The notes below the pieces were generated by a model, which saw only the letters and a list, made by a program, of their open reading frames with translations, searched no databases and had not been told where the DNA came from. A DNA stretch of 64,000 nucleotides, taken from positions 9,903,001 to 9,967,000 of the forward strand of contig NC_071668.1 of NCBI RefSeq assembly GCF_028554725.1, given 5' to 3'. How positions within the stretch are numbered: position 1 is the first letter of the stretch; every line of letters begins with the position of its first letter. The stretch comes from Zeugodacus cucurbitae. Its lineage: Eukaryota; Arthropoda; Insecta; Diptera; Tephritidae. Positions 11,401-26,400 of the stretch are shown piece after piece. Made by a program: the position numbers and the translations under genes.

Positions 11401-14400
11401 CTGCTGCTCAGAACTCAGCGCCACTCAGCATACTCGACAGCGCATCCGTCAGCGCTCAGCTGTCATTTCCCAACTCTGCGTTTATTTATTTTTACTGCGT
11501 TTGATGAGTTAGCGAACAGCTCGTACGCCATCTCTCCTGTGTTGCAAGTTGGCAGTGCGTTGCAGTCAGTTAACATTTGAAAAACAAAAAAATTAACCCA
11601 TCAGAATCTACCTGCTGAATTCACCCTAGTTTTATAGTTCTCTAATTGTGACTCGTTCAACTCTCTTTCACTTCCTCACTTCTCTGCCGACACCCTTTCA
11701 CCTTTGTCAGCGCTCTGTCTGCCGTGCGTCTACTGTCTGTTACCTTGGTTAACTGTTTTTCACATACACACACATAATCTCATACAAGTGGTAGCGCAAG
11801 TGCTGCACTCTGCTTGTTTACATTCACATTGCTCTCTGTCTGTCATGTTTGTTTAGTCATACGTGTGTGGATGTGTATGTGTGCTTGTGTTTGTTTTCCG
11901 CTTTTAGTGCACTTCATACATATGCAATGTTTATTTACTTTCTTGAGTGTATTTGCTTGACGCAGACGAAAACTGCACTCATACGTCGGCTTTTGTATCA
12001 GTGTGTGTTTGCCTCGCTTGTGAACTCCAGCTGTCAGAATTGGCCGGGTACAAGGCGACACTTTAAACAATTCCCAACAAGCTCCTTCCAGAGAACTCAG
12101 ATTCGATGTTGTTCGAAATGGGTCTAACATACTAAATCTCCTCTTTTATGAATAGTTCAATAACTCGCCTCTGTTGGTTGGAAATAAAATATTAATGCAG
12201 TCATATCCTGTATAGTTATGTTAATAATTGAAAGGTAGATACTCTTCACTAATTTTAGTCGTTTTTTGACTATAATTTCTAGTAAATTGTTACACGTAAA
12301 TTTAGTTCTTTAATTTATGTGCTACTCTTGTGTATCTTGAAACTATTTTAATTCTAATTATTTCATTTAAAATCAACTATTTAAGCGATTTCCCCAAAAA
12401 AGGTCATTTGGTGACTGTTCGTTTGCTGTTTTTTTTTTTTGAAATTACCATATTATGCAATTTTGCTTAATTTAAAACAAAGCCAGAATGTTAAAGAGTA
12501 TTTTTTGACAATATTTATAGAAATGGAATTTTGGTAATCCATGGCGGATACGTAACTAATGCCCAGAAGACAAAAATTCAGTGATACAACAGAATTTAAT
12601 TGGTAGCAATAATAATGAAGAGTAAATATCGTTAGAAAAATGGTAATGGTACACTACTGTAGGATCAAACCTTAGTTCTAAGTGGTATCTTTCATACAAC
12701 AAGGCAGAAGGAAGTGAGACGGTATATGCACTTATTCCTCAAATTTTACGCCAGCAGCCAATATGTTATAATGTATTGTATAATTATATGCATCTACAAC
12801 GTTTTTAAAATTTCCTAGCATATAATCCATACTATAACCTTAAGTTTGAAACATTTTAGTGCACCGTGGCGTATGAGTAATCTATAATATTAGGTTGCCA
12901 ATCGGATCGGATTTAGTTCAGATATGCGCCGTTTCGGGCGATAATCTGTTTCCATCTAGACGGCAACTTCATAATACCATCCTCGTAGACGCCCCGCTTC
13001 TTATTTGCGAAGAACTCGGAGAGCCACTTTTCACAAGCTTCTTTTGAGTTCAACTTTACACCACCAAGGGCGTTCGTCATGGACAGGTACAGGTGGTAAT
13101 CACTTGGCGCTAAGCTCGGGATATATGGTGGATGCTATAAAACCTCCCATCCGAGAGCCCGTAACTTCTGACGAGTCATCAACGAAGTGTGTGGTCTGGC
13201 GTTGTCCTGGTGGTACACTACACCCTTCCTGTTCACCAATACTGGACGCTTCTGGTCTTGAAGGCCTTCGACCACGACCGTTTCCACTTTATATTGTCGT
13301 ATGTGACCCATTTTTCGTCACCAGTCACCATCCGCTCCAAAAATGTGTCGAGTTCGTTACGTTTCAGCAGCATATCGCAGGCGTTGATTCGGTCCAGAAG
13401 GATTTTTTAGTATATTAGTATATTAAAGTAAGACATGATTGTAGAGCTGTAGACATTAAAAGAAGACATTATATTAGCTAAAGGATAGGCTTTATTGGCA
13501 GCTGCTAACTATTATAAAGTTCGAGTTGTGCATCAATTGGAAATCACATTCAAAAAATATGCTAGAATTTAAAGGTTTACTTCAAAGCGCGGTCATACTG
13601 CTATTTTTACACTACATTAAATATAAGCGAAATAAAAATTCTGCAAAAATTCAAATCACAAATAACCTTTACAAACTATACCTACTTCACATTGTACAGC
13701 GCCAACAGTGCGTATGAGTAACTTTTATTAGAAAAGAAAAATTATGCAACTCAAAAAAGTAAAAAAAAAAACTGAGCCAAACAAAGTTGCCGCACTTTCA
13801 CTGCGCGCGAAATTCGTTCAAACACATAAATATCAGCAAGCACATAGCATTTGCTACATACACAGAAGGGGCTAAAGAACTTCATGAGTTTACTTAAAAA
13901 AGCTGCTAAATCACTTCAAGATATACTTATTTTCCGCGAGAGTAGCATAAAAGTTCTAAAGAGCTGCTTATGTGCGCACCGCTCCGTTATATAAATATAC
14001 TTGCATTTCTTTTAAGCAACCATTAGTTATAGCGGCGCATATATTTTTTGGTGGAAACAGCAAAGCGTTGGTAGCACGTAGACACACTCACACACAAGCC
14101 TTAGTAAGCAGAAAAGTGGAGTTTGTATTAGTTGAAGAAAATTGCGCACATAACTCTTTGCCAGCACAGCCACATACCACTACATGAAAGCAAGGCAGCG
14201 GAGCAATCATAAAGCGAACGCGCCCTCGTAGCGAAGTACGAAAAGAAAATTCATCGCTGCCGACACGCGACTTGGCATTGCACTATGGTGGCAAATAAAT
14301 TGTATATACTTGCACAAAAGCAGAATTTAGTGGGCATCATAGTGAATGAAGTAGAAAAACGCGCACGGAAAGCAAGCCGAAAAGTGGAATGAATGAACTT

Positions 14401-17400
14401 ACATGCCTCCAATTTTGTTGTTTTATATCTATGTATGTGTGACTTGGTAGCGTATAGCTTGGCAACTCCGCTAGCCTTAGACAACGTTTTATGTGGTGTA
14501 GTTGTGCCTGGTTACTGAAACACTCAGCTACTCTCACAACCAAAGCAACGCGCCTTGGTTGTCTTCTACTAAGCAATAGTAAGACTCAAGTGTGCCATGG
14601 TAACTCCCAGCGCATTAGTCGCTAGCAACTACGCTTCCACACATAACGACAACATTGTCTTATTGCCATTTGGGTGGCTGAATTTCTTGGTTGCTTGCTT
14701 CATTTGCTGCGCTGATCAGCTGTAGCCATCCACATTCTTATAAAACCCACTGCTTCCTTGTATATGTGCGCACGTTTGAGCGCTTGTATTTGCTACGGCG
14801 TGTTTGCTACGTGCGTGTTGCGCGCATATTTGTCACAGCCGTTGAGTTAAACATTATCTCGTAAATTTGTTTAATGCTTCTTTAAGTATTTAAATAAGCG
14901 CTGTTTGGCTGTTTGTTGTGCTGTGAAAAATTAGTTTTTCAAGTACTTTTTTAAGCTTTGGAAGTGTGAAATACAATTCGTGTTAGCAGGATAATAAAAT
15001 GCTCCGGATGAATTTAATGTAATTTATATATATTACAACGCTTTATAGTAATGAATATATTGTAAAACCTTAAAGCAAACTTTCAATTAGAATTTAGATA
15101 GGTTGTAGGTTTATATATATCATACAGAGTATCCATGGCGTATGAGTGACCCTTGACTTGACTGATGGTTAGCTCTACTTGTCAGTTCGAACTGGCCAGA
15201 AAGACTTTTATTTTAATATGTTGAACACTTTTATAAACAAACATGTAAGGAATGGCTAAGTTCGGGTGTAACCGAACATTTTATACTCTCGCAATTTATT
15301 TATTTAACTTTATTTATATTATATAATACACAATTTGACCCACATATTCGTCATATATATGGTATAAAGTCCATTGAAAGTTGGAAACCCTAATATTAGG
15401 TTAGAAGGACCGAGGTCCTCATGTACGATATATAGGGGCTTTGAAAACCTGTGGTCCGATTTCGACAATTTTTAGAAAGGGGCTACCATACTATAAATGC
15501 AGTAGTTCTGTTCCGATATCTTCACTAATACTCATTCAGGTCGCCTATAAACTTCTGGTATATGGGAAGTAAGCGTGATTTTGAACCGATTTGGGCTATT
15601 TTCACAACATATCATTGGGGTGCAAGGAAAATATTACAAACCAAATTTCTTTGATACTGGTAGAGTAGTTTCGGAGATATTGTTTTTGACCCATAAGTGG
15701 GCGGAGCCACACCCACTTTAAATTTTTTATACCAATTTGGGTGGAACTGTACCTTCTTTATAATGAAATTTAAGGCTTCTGGTGTTTTCCCTTACTGAAT
15801 TAAAGTATTATTAGTAGTTTCTAACATAACTTTTGTATGGGAGGAGCGTGTGGTTATAATACGATTTCCTCCATTTCTGAACTGTATAAGGTAATAAAAG
15901 AAACGATTCTAGAAAGTGTGGTTGATATAGCTCAAGTAGTTTACGAGATATGTACACAAAACTTAGCAGGGAGCGGGGCCACGCCCACTTCTAAAAAAAA
16001 ATTACATCCAGATATGCCCCTTTCCATAGCTTTATTTATGGCTTAGTTATGGAACTTTATGTGCCCATCTATCAACCTATGGTGCCAAGAAACAAGTGTG
16101 GAAAGTTTCATTAAGATATCTTAAGTTTTACTCAAGTTACAGCTTGCACAGATGGACAGACGGACGGACAGACAGACATCCGGATTTCAACTCGTCTAAT
16201 CATTTTGAAATATATAACCCTATATTTAACTCGTTTAGTTTTAGGATTTACAACCAACCGTTATGTGAACAAAACTATAATACTCTCTTAGCAGCTTTGT
16301 TGCGAAAGTATAAAAAGATAAATGTGTGCAGAGACGTCGTAAATGTGTTAGATATTACATTTGGTAATCCATGGCGTATGAGTAACTTTTTAAACCAGGC
16401 TTCTGAGATTATAATATTGCTATTATATACAATAATTCGATTTCCTTTGACAAATGCCGGTATAAGATTCTCATTTGCATTGTCTAATAGATGCACTTAA
16501 CTAATACTGGCCCTACACGCTTTCTATATACTTCTAAGGATATTTTTTTTGTTAAAGATAAACACAAAAACCGACAATTTGAAGTAATTGTATATAGAAA
16601 ATAAATGAAATCTGCATGTATCTAAATCAGATCTTTAAATATTTTGCTTTTTAATATTCCTCACTTTGATTCGAACCTCTAGCCATAGCTTTAATTTACA
16701 TCCCCAAAATGAGCGCCCGCTAAATGCCATTCTGGTAACTACGACAACATTGCCAGCAAGCCGCCAAAAAGCCTCACCGCCGCAACAGCGCAATCACAAA
16801 TGGAATCACTCCCCAATGATTGCGTACGCCGAAAATTTATGATTATTTTAAATTAAAACGGAAACAAATGTTTTCAACAATGACAACGCCAACAGCGTAA
16901 TAGAAGTGCAGAAGAGAACAGGAGGAGTGAGTGAAGGCAAGCATTGTTAGTGAATAAATATAAAATAGAAGGAAGAAGAATTCGTTCGTTGACCAAAAAG
17001 CGATGTAATGAAATAGGTTAAGGGAAAAAGAGACAGAGAGAAAAAGGAAGAGAGAGAGAAGCAGAGTAAGAGCTGGCAGGAATGTGTTGCAAAGTGTAAT
17101 CAATGGTGCGTAGCGAAAATCGTTTGGCCGCAATCACGCATATAAAACACAACCACACCTTCTGCCCACTCAACAGCCACACTAACAGAGTTAGTGGACT
17201 GGTGAGCCTAGTGATCACATGTTGAAGTCCATATATGTTTGTAATGCTTTATTTTAGCCATTAAAACATTATTTCGTTGTATTGATTGGGTGTTTCGTTT
17301 TTCACGCATTCACTCAGCGTGGTTTCTGCGACCCTTTAGCGCGCTCTTCGATGGCTAAGCATTGATAATACGCACCGGCGTCATTCTAACCTCACTTTCC

Positions 17401-20400
17401 GGTTTGCAAAGCTAGACGCATAGGCACAAGCATGCGTGCATTTGGTTTGAATCATAGTAGGTTAGAGCTATGTGTGAGTACTTTTCGTGTCCGTATGTAT
17501 TTCCACACAATTTCAATACATTGTCCTCTTGTTATTCTCTGTTCTTTATTTCATTCCTCTCATTCAACCATTTATATGGTGTTTGAGTCATTAGAGGCAT
17601 AATAAATTCATTTGGATTTTCGTACGTGCAAAATGGCAAACAAAATGCGAAAAGAATGAAATTATTTTTTTATTATTTTATAGCATAGTTGTGGAGCTAG
17701 TTTGGCTGTAAGTCTCGCTGGGTATATTATATGTATATTTACTGAATGGTTGTGGTCATATAAAATAGAAGGATCTCAATAATAAACTAAACTATAAGCG
17801 AAGAGTTTTATATAATTATCTAGCTAAGCAGCAGTTTAGTTTCTCAACCATAACAATTTTTAAAAAAATAAATAAACTTTTTAAATAATGACCGATATGT
17901 GACAGGTACACCCTGTCGTATGCGTAACTTTTAATTTCATTCAACTTTATTTTGATATATTTTTTCTTCATTTTTTAACTCATCAATCTAAATTCGAAGA
18001 GCAAAAGTTATACAAAATCAATGAACTATTTGCTTAACTAATACTAAGGTGAATTCAAAATGCTATTAAAAACTATTTACCACACACTAACCTATATACA
18101 TATGTATGTCTATTTCCATACAAAAAAGCGAAAAAATCAAAAGCATCTATAATAAATGCTGCAGTAATAGAATTGAAAATAGTGCAAAGCGAAAAGAGCT
18201 TAACGCGATCTCATTAAACGCAAATCATTTGCTACTTTACGCACAACTAAGCTGCGCATTAAAGGAAGGATACTTCATATTCGAGTCAGACAGGATTATA
18301 TATACACATTTATTTCTTTATAACTGTATTTCTATGCAGAAATGTTTCATATTTTCTATTTTCCACTTTCATTCACTTTTTTCCGTAATTTTTTTGCATT
18401 ACAACTTTTAATTTCGCTAAGTCATCTGAGTGTAAATATATGTATTTTTTGTTGTTGTATGAGCTACATGAAAAAAATGCGCGCTTAAGCAACGCCGGCT
18501 GGCATAGCCGCCATTCAAACGTGTGGACAAAGCTAACTGAGCTAGCTATTAAAGAGTATGAGACAGGCGAACGAAAGCAGAAAAGCTAGAGAAAGCAAAG
18601 CGCGATGAAACAAGCGGAACAGAGCGACAGAGATTGTGACAGGCAAAATGAATGAATGAAAAAATAGTATAATGGCGAAAGCATAGTAGTCTGTATATAA
18701 TACAGATATTATATAGAAACAGACTAGATGTAAGAAGCCGAATTCAAGCAAAAGCAAAAAATAATAACTAGACGCACACACATAGCAGAGTAGCAGCAGC
18801 AAATTGTAGTAACATAAATTGTCTAATAGAAAATAATATACAGAAAAGCAAGCGTGCGCTGCCATAGATGCGCAAGCAAGAAAGAGTGTAGTAGCAGCAA
18901 GTGGTCGAATGCCACCTAACTACAGTCTTGAGTATTTACTCCTAGTTACATACTAAATCCTTTTTAATGAGCTCATTTCAATAGCAACACGAATGCTAAG
19001 TGCACTAACACACACCAGCGAAATTATGTAGCGTTGATATACATATAAATATATATATACATATATATATATATGTATTATGAATATACAATGCTGCTTG
19101 GCTGCTGTGCAACTATGATAAACAAAGTGTATCTTCGCAGAATATTTATATCTATGTAACTGTGCTTTATTGCTGTTCTGTATTCATTTGCTACAACACA
19201 AATTACATCTCATTTCGTTTCGCGTGCTACATTTAATAAAAATAATAAATGTGTGCGTGATTATAATAATAAGAGTGGCACGGGTGAAATTAAGCAGCAG
19301 CAATGGCATCTTTAATCGCTCTCTAGCTATAGATTGAGGCTAGTATTTGTGAGAGAGTACAATAAATGTATGACTTGAGAATTTAGTAATTTTTTATTAT
19401 TAATGCAGAATTCCATTTAGTTTAATAGAACGTTAGCAATTAGAACGCAATTATTTATATTTTTAGGTTACGATAGTCTGAAAAAATGGAACAAAATGTT
19501 AGCAAATAATCCTGGTCTATAATTTCTCTATCAATTATGCATAGACAAGTTTCAATTTAAAAAAAATACTTATTTCAAAGGAATTTGTGATACTCACTAA
19601 TTAATTCGTTACATACTTATACACAGTTAAATTTCTGTAACTCGAACTTCGATAACTCGAAATTCTCCATAACTCGAACTCTTGAAGTAGCAATAGATAT
19701 CAAATTTTATACAAATTTCCTTCCATAACTCGATCTTTTTGTCTCTCTAACTCGAAATTTTTGTCTGGATTGTGGTGATTCGAGTTAGAGAAATTCAACC
19801 CTATATTTAGCGAGATAAAATATAATAAATGGCTTCAGAAGACAACATGTTGTGATCACTCATTTATGAGTTGGCGTGGAAAAAATTATATATTTTGAAA
19901 TTCGAGGAATTATTCTCTGTTCTTTAATAAGAAAATAATTAACAAATTATATACTTCAGTAATTTCTAGATCTGGGATTGACATATCGCTCGTTTACATG
20001 AATAGTGTCATAACTCAAAAAACACGAAATCAAATAAGAATGTGCCGTTAATAAACTTGTTATGTTGCATTATTTTTTAACCACAACAACGACACATCTC
20101 AGTTGTGCCAAATTGGGTATGGTTTTTTTTAGGAAGAGAGACATATTTTGTATTACAAAACATATTGTCATAGAGTGAATTTAGTTTTGTTTTCAGAAAG
20201 AACGACATATTTTGTGTTAGAACGATATTTGTGGAAAAGAAATTCAAATTTTTGTTGCTTTGTTCAGAAATAACGCCACATTTAACTTATGACAGCGACA
20301 TTGATTTATATCTTTCACAAATAACGACATAATTCAAAAGGGGTCACGTTTATGCCTACGGCAAAGCTTTAGTACATTCTTTTTAGTCCACTTATCCTCA

Positions 20401-23400
20401 TCATTCTATTAAATATATTACATGCCACTAGTTTTTTCATACACTTATGGAATTTTTCTATATTTGCCAAATAAGAGACAATTGAAAACTTTAAACCGCT
20501 CTCCTGAAAAATCGACTTTTTTGAGTTGTGACACTATTCATGTAAATGAGCGATATGTTACTCATACGACGTGGTAATCAAATTGCTAGAGCAAAAGTAG
20601 ATTCTCTCATAAACGAATAGATATTTTTTGGAAATTTCATTGTAAGAGTATTATTTTATATTATCTATTTTCATACTTAATAGCATATCGAATTAGGTCG
20701 AAATATTTTTCTTTAGCATTTTTGCACCAAACGTCATACAATTTGCCTACATTATCTATGAATTAATTAAATTGATTAGGAATTTCTGCTTCATTGCGAT
20801 AAAAATGTCAATCTTAAATGAACTAAATAAAAAATTCGCCTCAAGGGACCTCATATATGTTCTTAATCCCAATTTCTACTGAGAATATGAACACATGAGA
20901 TTTACATTTTTAGCTCAATTTGAATATTTGCAAGATATCCAGCGCACGATTATAAACTTTTTCAAACTTACCAAAAAAAGTAAACAAAAAACAACAAACA
21001 ATAAAGCTAAATGAAATTTTACAAAGTGCAGAAAGCACAACAACAACAAAAAGCACAAGCTCAGGGATAGAGCTAAAGAAAATCAGCAAAAAAAAGTAAA
21101 GCTACCAAAATGTGGCACAAAAAAATTAATAATAAAAGCACAAGATAACACAACAACAAGCAACAACCAGCAACCAACTTGATATGCTTTGCGAATAGCT
21201 GTGTCAGGCAGGAATGTGGCTGAATACAGGAAATGTTGTGGAAGGAAATAATGCGACGAATATTATCCACAAAGTGAACACGAGTGTGTGTGGCAGGGAG
21301 CTGAGCAAATCATAAGGAATGTAAAGTGGAAAAACAATAGGCAAAAAGCAGCAAAAGCAAGAGTAGCAACAACAACAATGACTGGAATAAAGTGCCACAA
21401 AGGATACGCAGTTGAAAATGCATAGCTGTGCATACATATAGACACGCATAAGTCTGTTTGGAGGTATATGTAGTGGGTGTATGCGGGAAACAGGCTACTG
21501 AGAAAGCCTCAACACTGTATGTGAATATTTGTTTGTATCAAATGTGCTGAGTATGTATGTATGTGTGCCTCATTTCGGTTGAGTTGCTAAGAAATAGCAT
21601 ATTTTCAAAAATACCGTTAGTAAAGTTTGCAAACACAGCAGAAATTTAATACACACAAACACATAAACACTTATGTAAAAACATATTTAGTCACATTGTA
21701 GCTAATGCGTATGCTTTTGCTGCTTTATTCCTTATAAGCTCACTGCTAAATTTTTGTTGTGTGTGTTTCCACTTGCTTTAGGCACATGCTTGAATTGTGG
21801 ATTTACGCAAACTGCAAGGGAAATGAAATAAGAGAAAAATTTCGTTGCTGCGGGTGGTTTTAAGTTTTTATTCTCTTTATATTTTTACATTTTTCTTGGT
21901 AAAATTTAAATATATATTACTGTAACATCGTATATATAATTATTAGTAATTCATAAAGGAATATGAGAGTTGCGTTCTCAATTAATTCTTCCAACGTTTT
22001 CGTTTCATTAATGATTTACAGATGCTCCTTTTCTGCACCAAGTAGCAATATTGACAATATTATTGATTAAATAGTCTACTTAGATTAACAATAGGCCTCC
22101 CAAATCTTCATTTCATTAACTGTTTCTTTCTTTTTACTCTCACTTATGACCTTTTCACACAGCAAATTTAATTGATCAATTAAAATTTTAATTGAGAGTT
22201 TTTGTTCTTCACACTGCCCGCTACTCGATAACCGATCAGCTGTTATACATTTTTGCCTTTGCTTTTCATAAGAAGTTGGTAAGTTTCATTAGCTGATTGC
22301 TATTTTAGCAGCAACATCTACCGTCGTCTAGCGTGAACAACAACTCGCAGACAAAAAGCGTATGTATAATTACAAATACGGTCTTTGTCGCAGAGTTTCG
22401 TGTTCAAGTCGATTAAAATTAAATTAAAAATTAATGTAGATTTTTATTTTGTATGGTAAATCGATCTTAATCAGCGTTTTAATTGAGCAGAGGCCGGTTA
22501 ATTGATCAATTAGCTCCTGTGTGAAAAGGCTTTTAGCCTCTCAGTAATATCATTTGAGCATAATGATTGAAGGGCGGAAGTATTTAGACTATTTTAATAA
22601 AATTATACTGACTTGGCAGAAATGTCTTAAGCTCCAGTTACCGATGCTTGACTTGACTCAGCTTCGAAAAATTTGGCTTATAAAACTTAGTTGCAGTTAT
22701 ACTTCACACAACTTCAACTTCAGCTGTTATTATTATAGTTTCTGGATAGAGTTGCCAGATGTTCAGATTTAGCTTTAAAACTAAGTTTTTTTAAATTAAA
22801 ATATTACCAAGATTGAAGATTTTAAAACTAGTATACAAAAAAAACTTCACTATTAGGAAATCTGTGAACACGTTAAGATTTTCTGTTTGAAAGAAAACTC
22901 TTTAATAAATACATATATGAATATAGCTTTGAGCAGAATAGCACAAAAGAAACGTGCACGCGTAGTTCAGTTTTTCGATATTTAGAATTGTTAGAAGATG
23001 TAATAAATTGGAGCCAGCCAAGCGTATAAATGATAGGTGAATAAATAATTTATTCAAATTGTATTTGAACATTTACAATCAATTTTTCATTACATAAATT
23101 CGCAAAATATTTTTTTCTGAGTAGATCACCACAAATTCTTGGAGAGATTCGCAATAGTTATGTTTCTGTTGCAAAAATTATCCTCATATCGAACCTATTT
23201 GATTTGATTTGTTTATTGCACTTAAAGTTGAACAAGTATTTGCGTTATAAATAAAATAAAAGATTTTTTTATTAAACACATTAAAAAATAATTGTTGTGA
23301 AAAAGGTATTTTCCTCTGAATTATCTAATTTTTTCTTTATTTGAAGATTTATAAATATTAAAGATTAGAATTTTAACATATTTAATTTTAAACGAAAACA

Positions 23401-26400
23401 TTCAGGCAACACTGGAATAGTGTCATAATGAGAATGAAAAGATAAGCAGTGAGAGAGGGAGAGCAGTACAAATGTCAACGTAACTTAGAGTTCTAAATTC
23501 AACAGACTTTCAAGTCAAGTCATGCGTTCGGTAATCAAATACATGCAAGGCCCATTAAACGGATCTTTTATGTGACAGTTCTCAAGTCTCTCTAGGTCAA
23601 GTCAAGCATCGGTAACTGGAGCTTTAGAGATTCTTTGTATATAATTATATTTGAGATTGTTATTTATATATTTTTTAGGTTACCACAATCTTGGATGTAT
23701 TATTTTCATTGTCATTCTTTGATTTTTTCTACTTAGGAATTTTCTCTTCATAATTTTCTTTGTTAATTATTGCTTGACACATTGTTAAGCTATGTTAATA
23801 CGTGCCATTAATTTAAGGGAGTTTAAAGTGTAATCAATGTCTCTAGGAAATTTTCCTTTTGATGTTTAAACTCCTTAACGAAAAGTTTAGTTTACTCAAG
23901 GTGAATTGAAGTTTATAGGTGATTTCAGTCATCAATTCACATAGTTCATATTTCAGTTTCATCCAATATCTTTCCAAGACTCGCCTGTACGGTATTTGTG
24001 AATAGTTTCCACTAAACAGCTTCTCAGCGACAATTTTTGAGTTTGCTCCAGTATCTGTCAATTAAACTCGTCTTTATGGCATTTGAGAGCAATTTTCCCT
24101 ACTTCAAAAACTAGTGCGCTGACTTCCAAATAAAACTAGAATGAAAACCAGAATTAAGAATTTCTACAGGGCACTTGCTAAAAATCTTATAAAAACCGCA
24201 CTACGTGCTTTATTCGCGGTTTGATGAACCAAAGGTACTGGCTTTTATCAACCGATGAGCATAGCACTTGTGGTTGAGTGCTTCAAAGCAGCATCAATGT
24301 AATTATGTGAATGTGTGCTAATTTCATATCAAATTTGTTGCTTCACATACAACCATAGTAGCTGCTTGTTACTTCGAAATCTGTTGGGAAGTGCAGCTCG
24401 TTAGTGAAGAAAGTAAGCACTTCTGCCAAACTCAAATCAAATATAAATTAAATTTAATTATTTAAATACCGCTGCCACCGCGCAGCTGCCTCTACCCAAA
24501 CAAGTACTCATAAAAGTATATATATTCACTAGGGAGCAGCACCTCCTCCTACATATAATGCCACGCATGTTTGTTTATATGTTTGTCCCTCGCTCGTAAT
24601 TTATTTGCTGGCAGTGAATAACTCAGCAGCATTTATGCGGTTCATTTAGGCGTAAAAGCCATTTTAGTTGGCTGACAATTTGTCAGTCTGCCAGAGCAGC
24701 GCTCGTGCCTGTTGCCTGCCACTCAACCAGCGCGATGAAGTGCTTCAGCTCGTGCGCAAGCATTTGTCAAGTGTTATTTAATAATAATTTGGTTTTATGC
24801 GTATAGGTTGGTTTAATTAAAATTATTTATTATAAATTAAAATGAATTTCTAATGAGTTTGCTCATTAAATTTTAAACCAGCCACCAACGTTGATTGGCG
24901 GTGCTCACTACTTAACGGTTAGATGTGACAGTGTTGAGTGTGTGCAGTGTTGTTTTGTAATTAAAACTACGTTGGTTGGACATTAAATTGTAATTATAAT
25001 AAATTTCAAAATACTACATTTATGAATGTGCTTATCTGGTTGAAACGAATATCATAATTTGTAATTATACTCTGGCAATATGTTACAAAGAGCTTAATAG
25101 TTTAATTTTCAACTAATGATTATCTATGACAATTAAAGGTTGTGGGATCTCATATCTAAGTTAAGGTTAATCAAAATGCAATAAGGGATGAGCGCAATTG
25201 AATATCGAATATATCCATGTACGTCTGTCTTTTTACCTGTCCATGTAAGCGATACATTTAATAAAAATGTTGATGTTGATATTGTTTGGTACCCATTTTC
25301 ATTGGTACTCTGAGGTTAATATTACATATGATATAATCGGATCATCAGATCAATGCCATGCCCACAAAATATAATTAATAAAAAGTGGAAAGTGCTATCA
25401 CTAAGTCAGATTAAACTGCAAAACGTGAATTTTATATAGAAAAACGATGGAAAACGAAACCTTGGGTTTATAATTTTCGAAATTTGGGCATGATCCTACA
25501 CTCTGATTAAAGTAAATTTCGTAAACCTTTTTTCAGCTATGTCAATAAGATTGATGTGAACATTCATTTTTACCATGTCAAGCTATCAAAAGTCAAGTGA
25601 AATCGCCACACCAACATTCATATAACTATTAAACTGAAAGGTACTAAATGAAAGTACGACAACTCTCTAACTCAAATTATTACATAATTGTTAAATTAGA
25701 CGACCAGATTGATGCAGAAGCTCACATTAGAGTTCGATAAAAATTGTATGGGCGTGGCTTGGCCTACTTTTAGGCGAACTTTAATATCTCAGATTCTACT
25801 CGATCGACTGCCATCAAATTTGTTGCATGCCATTCCCATTTCGAATTCAATGATATCCTTTTGAGTGAACAATAATGATGCAGAGATTCACATAAGAATT
25901 GATAAGAGATTAAATAAACATGGTTTGGCCTACTTTTAGGCGAACTGACATATCTCAAATACTACTCGACCGATTTGCACCAAATTTCTGCTTGTGCACT
26001 CACATTTTGAATTCCATGATATTCTTTTGAGTTACAAGAGTTAACGCATAACGATTTTGGGTAATTCGCTTGACTTTATACCAAAGATATCCTTATTGGA
26101 GCATAAATTAATGGAATCACGCGTATCAGACCACTCAATCAAAGAGCAATATTTCTGTATAATAAATGTATTGTCTTCTTAATATTATTATCCGCATTAA
26201 TTGTATGTTAGTATAGGTAAGTCTGGTCCAAAGTTTTTAAATTAATTGGCATCTGTTTATACAGAAAGAAATAATCGTTCTTTATTCTTGTCATCCACAA
26301 ATTTCAATTAATTTACTTGATTTCTAGCACTAATTTGAATTTTGGGTCCTAACTTTGACCCAAATGGAATCTTCAAAATCAGTCATTTAATGTACTTATA

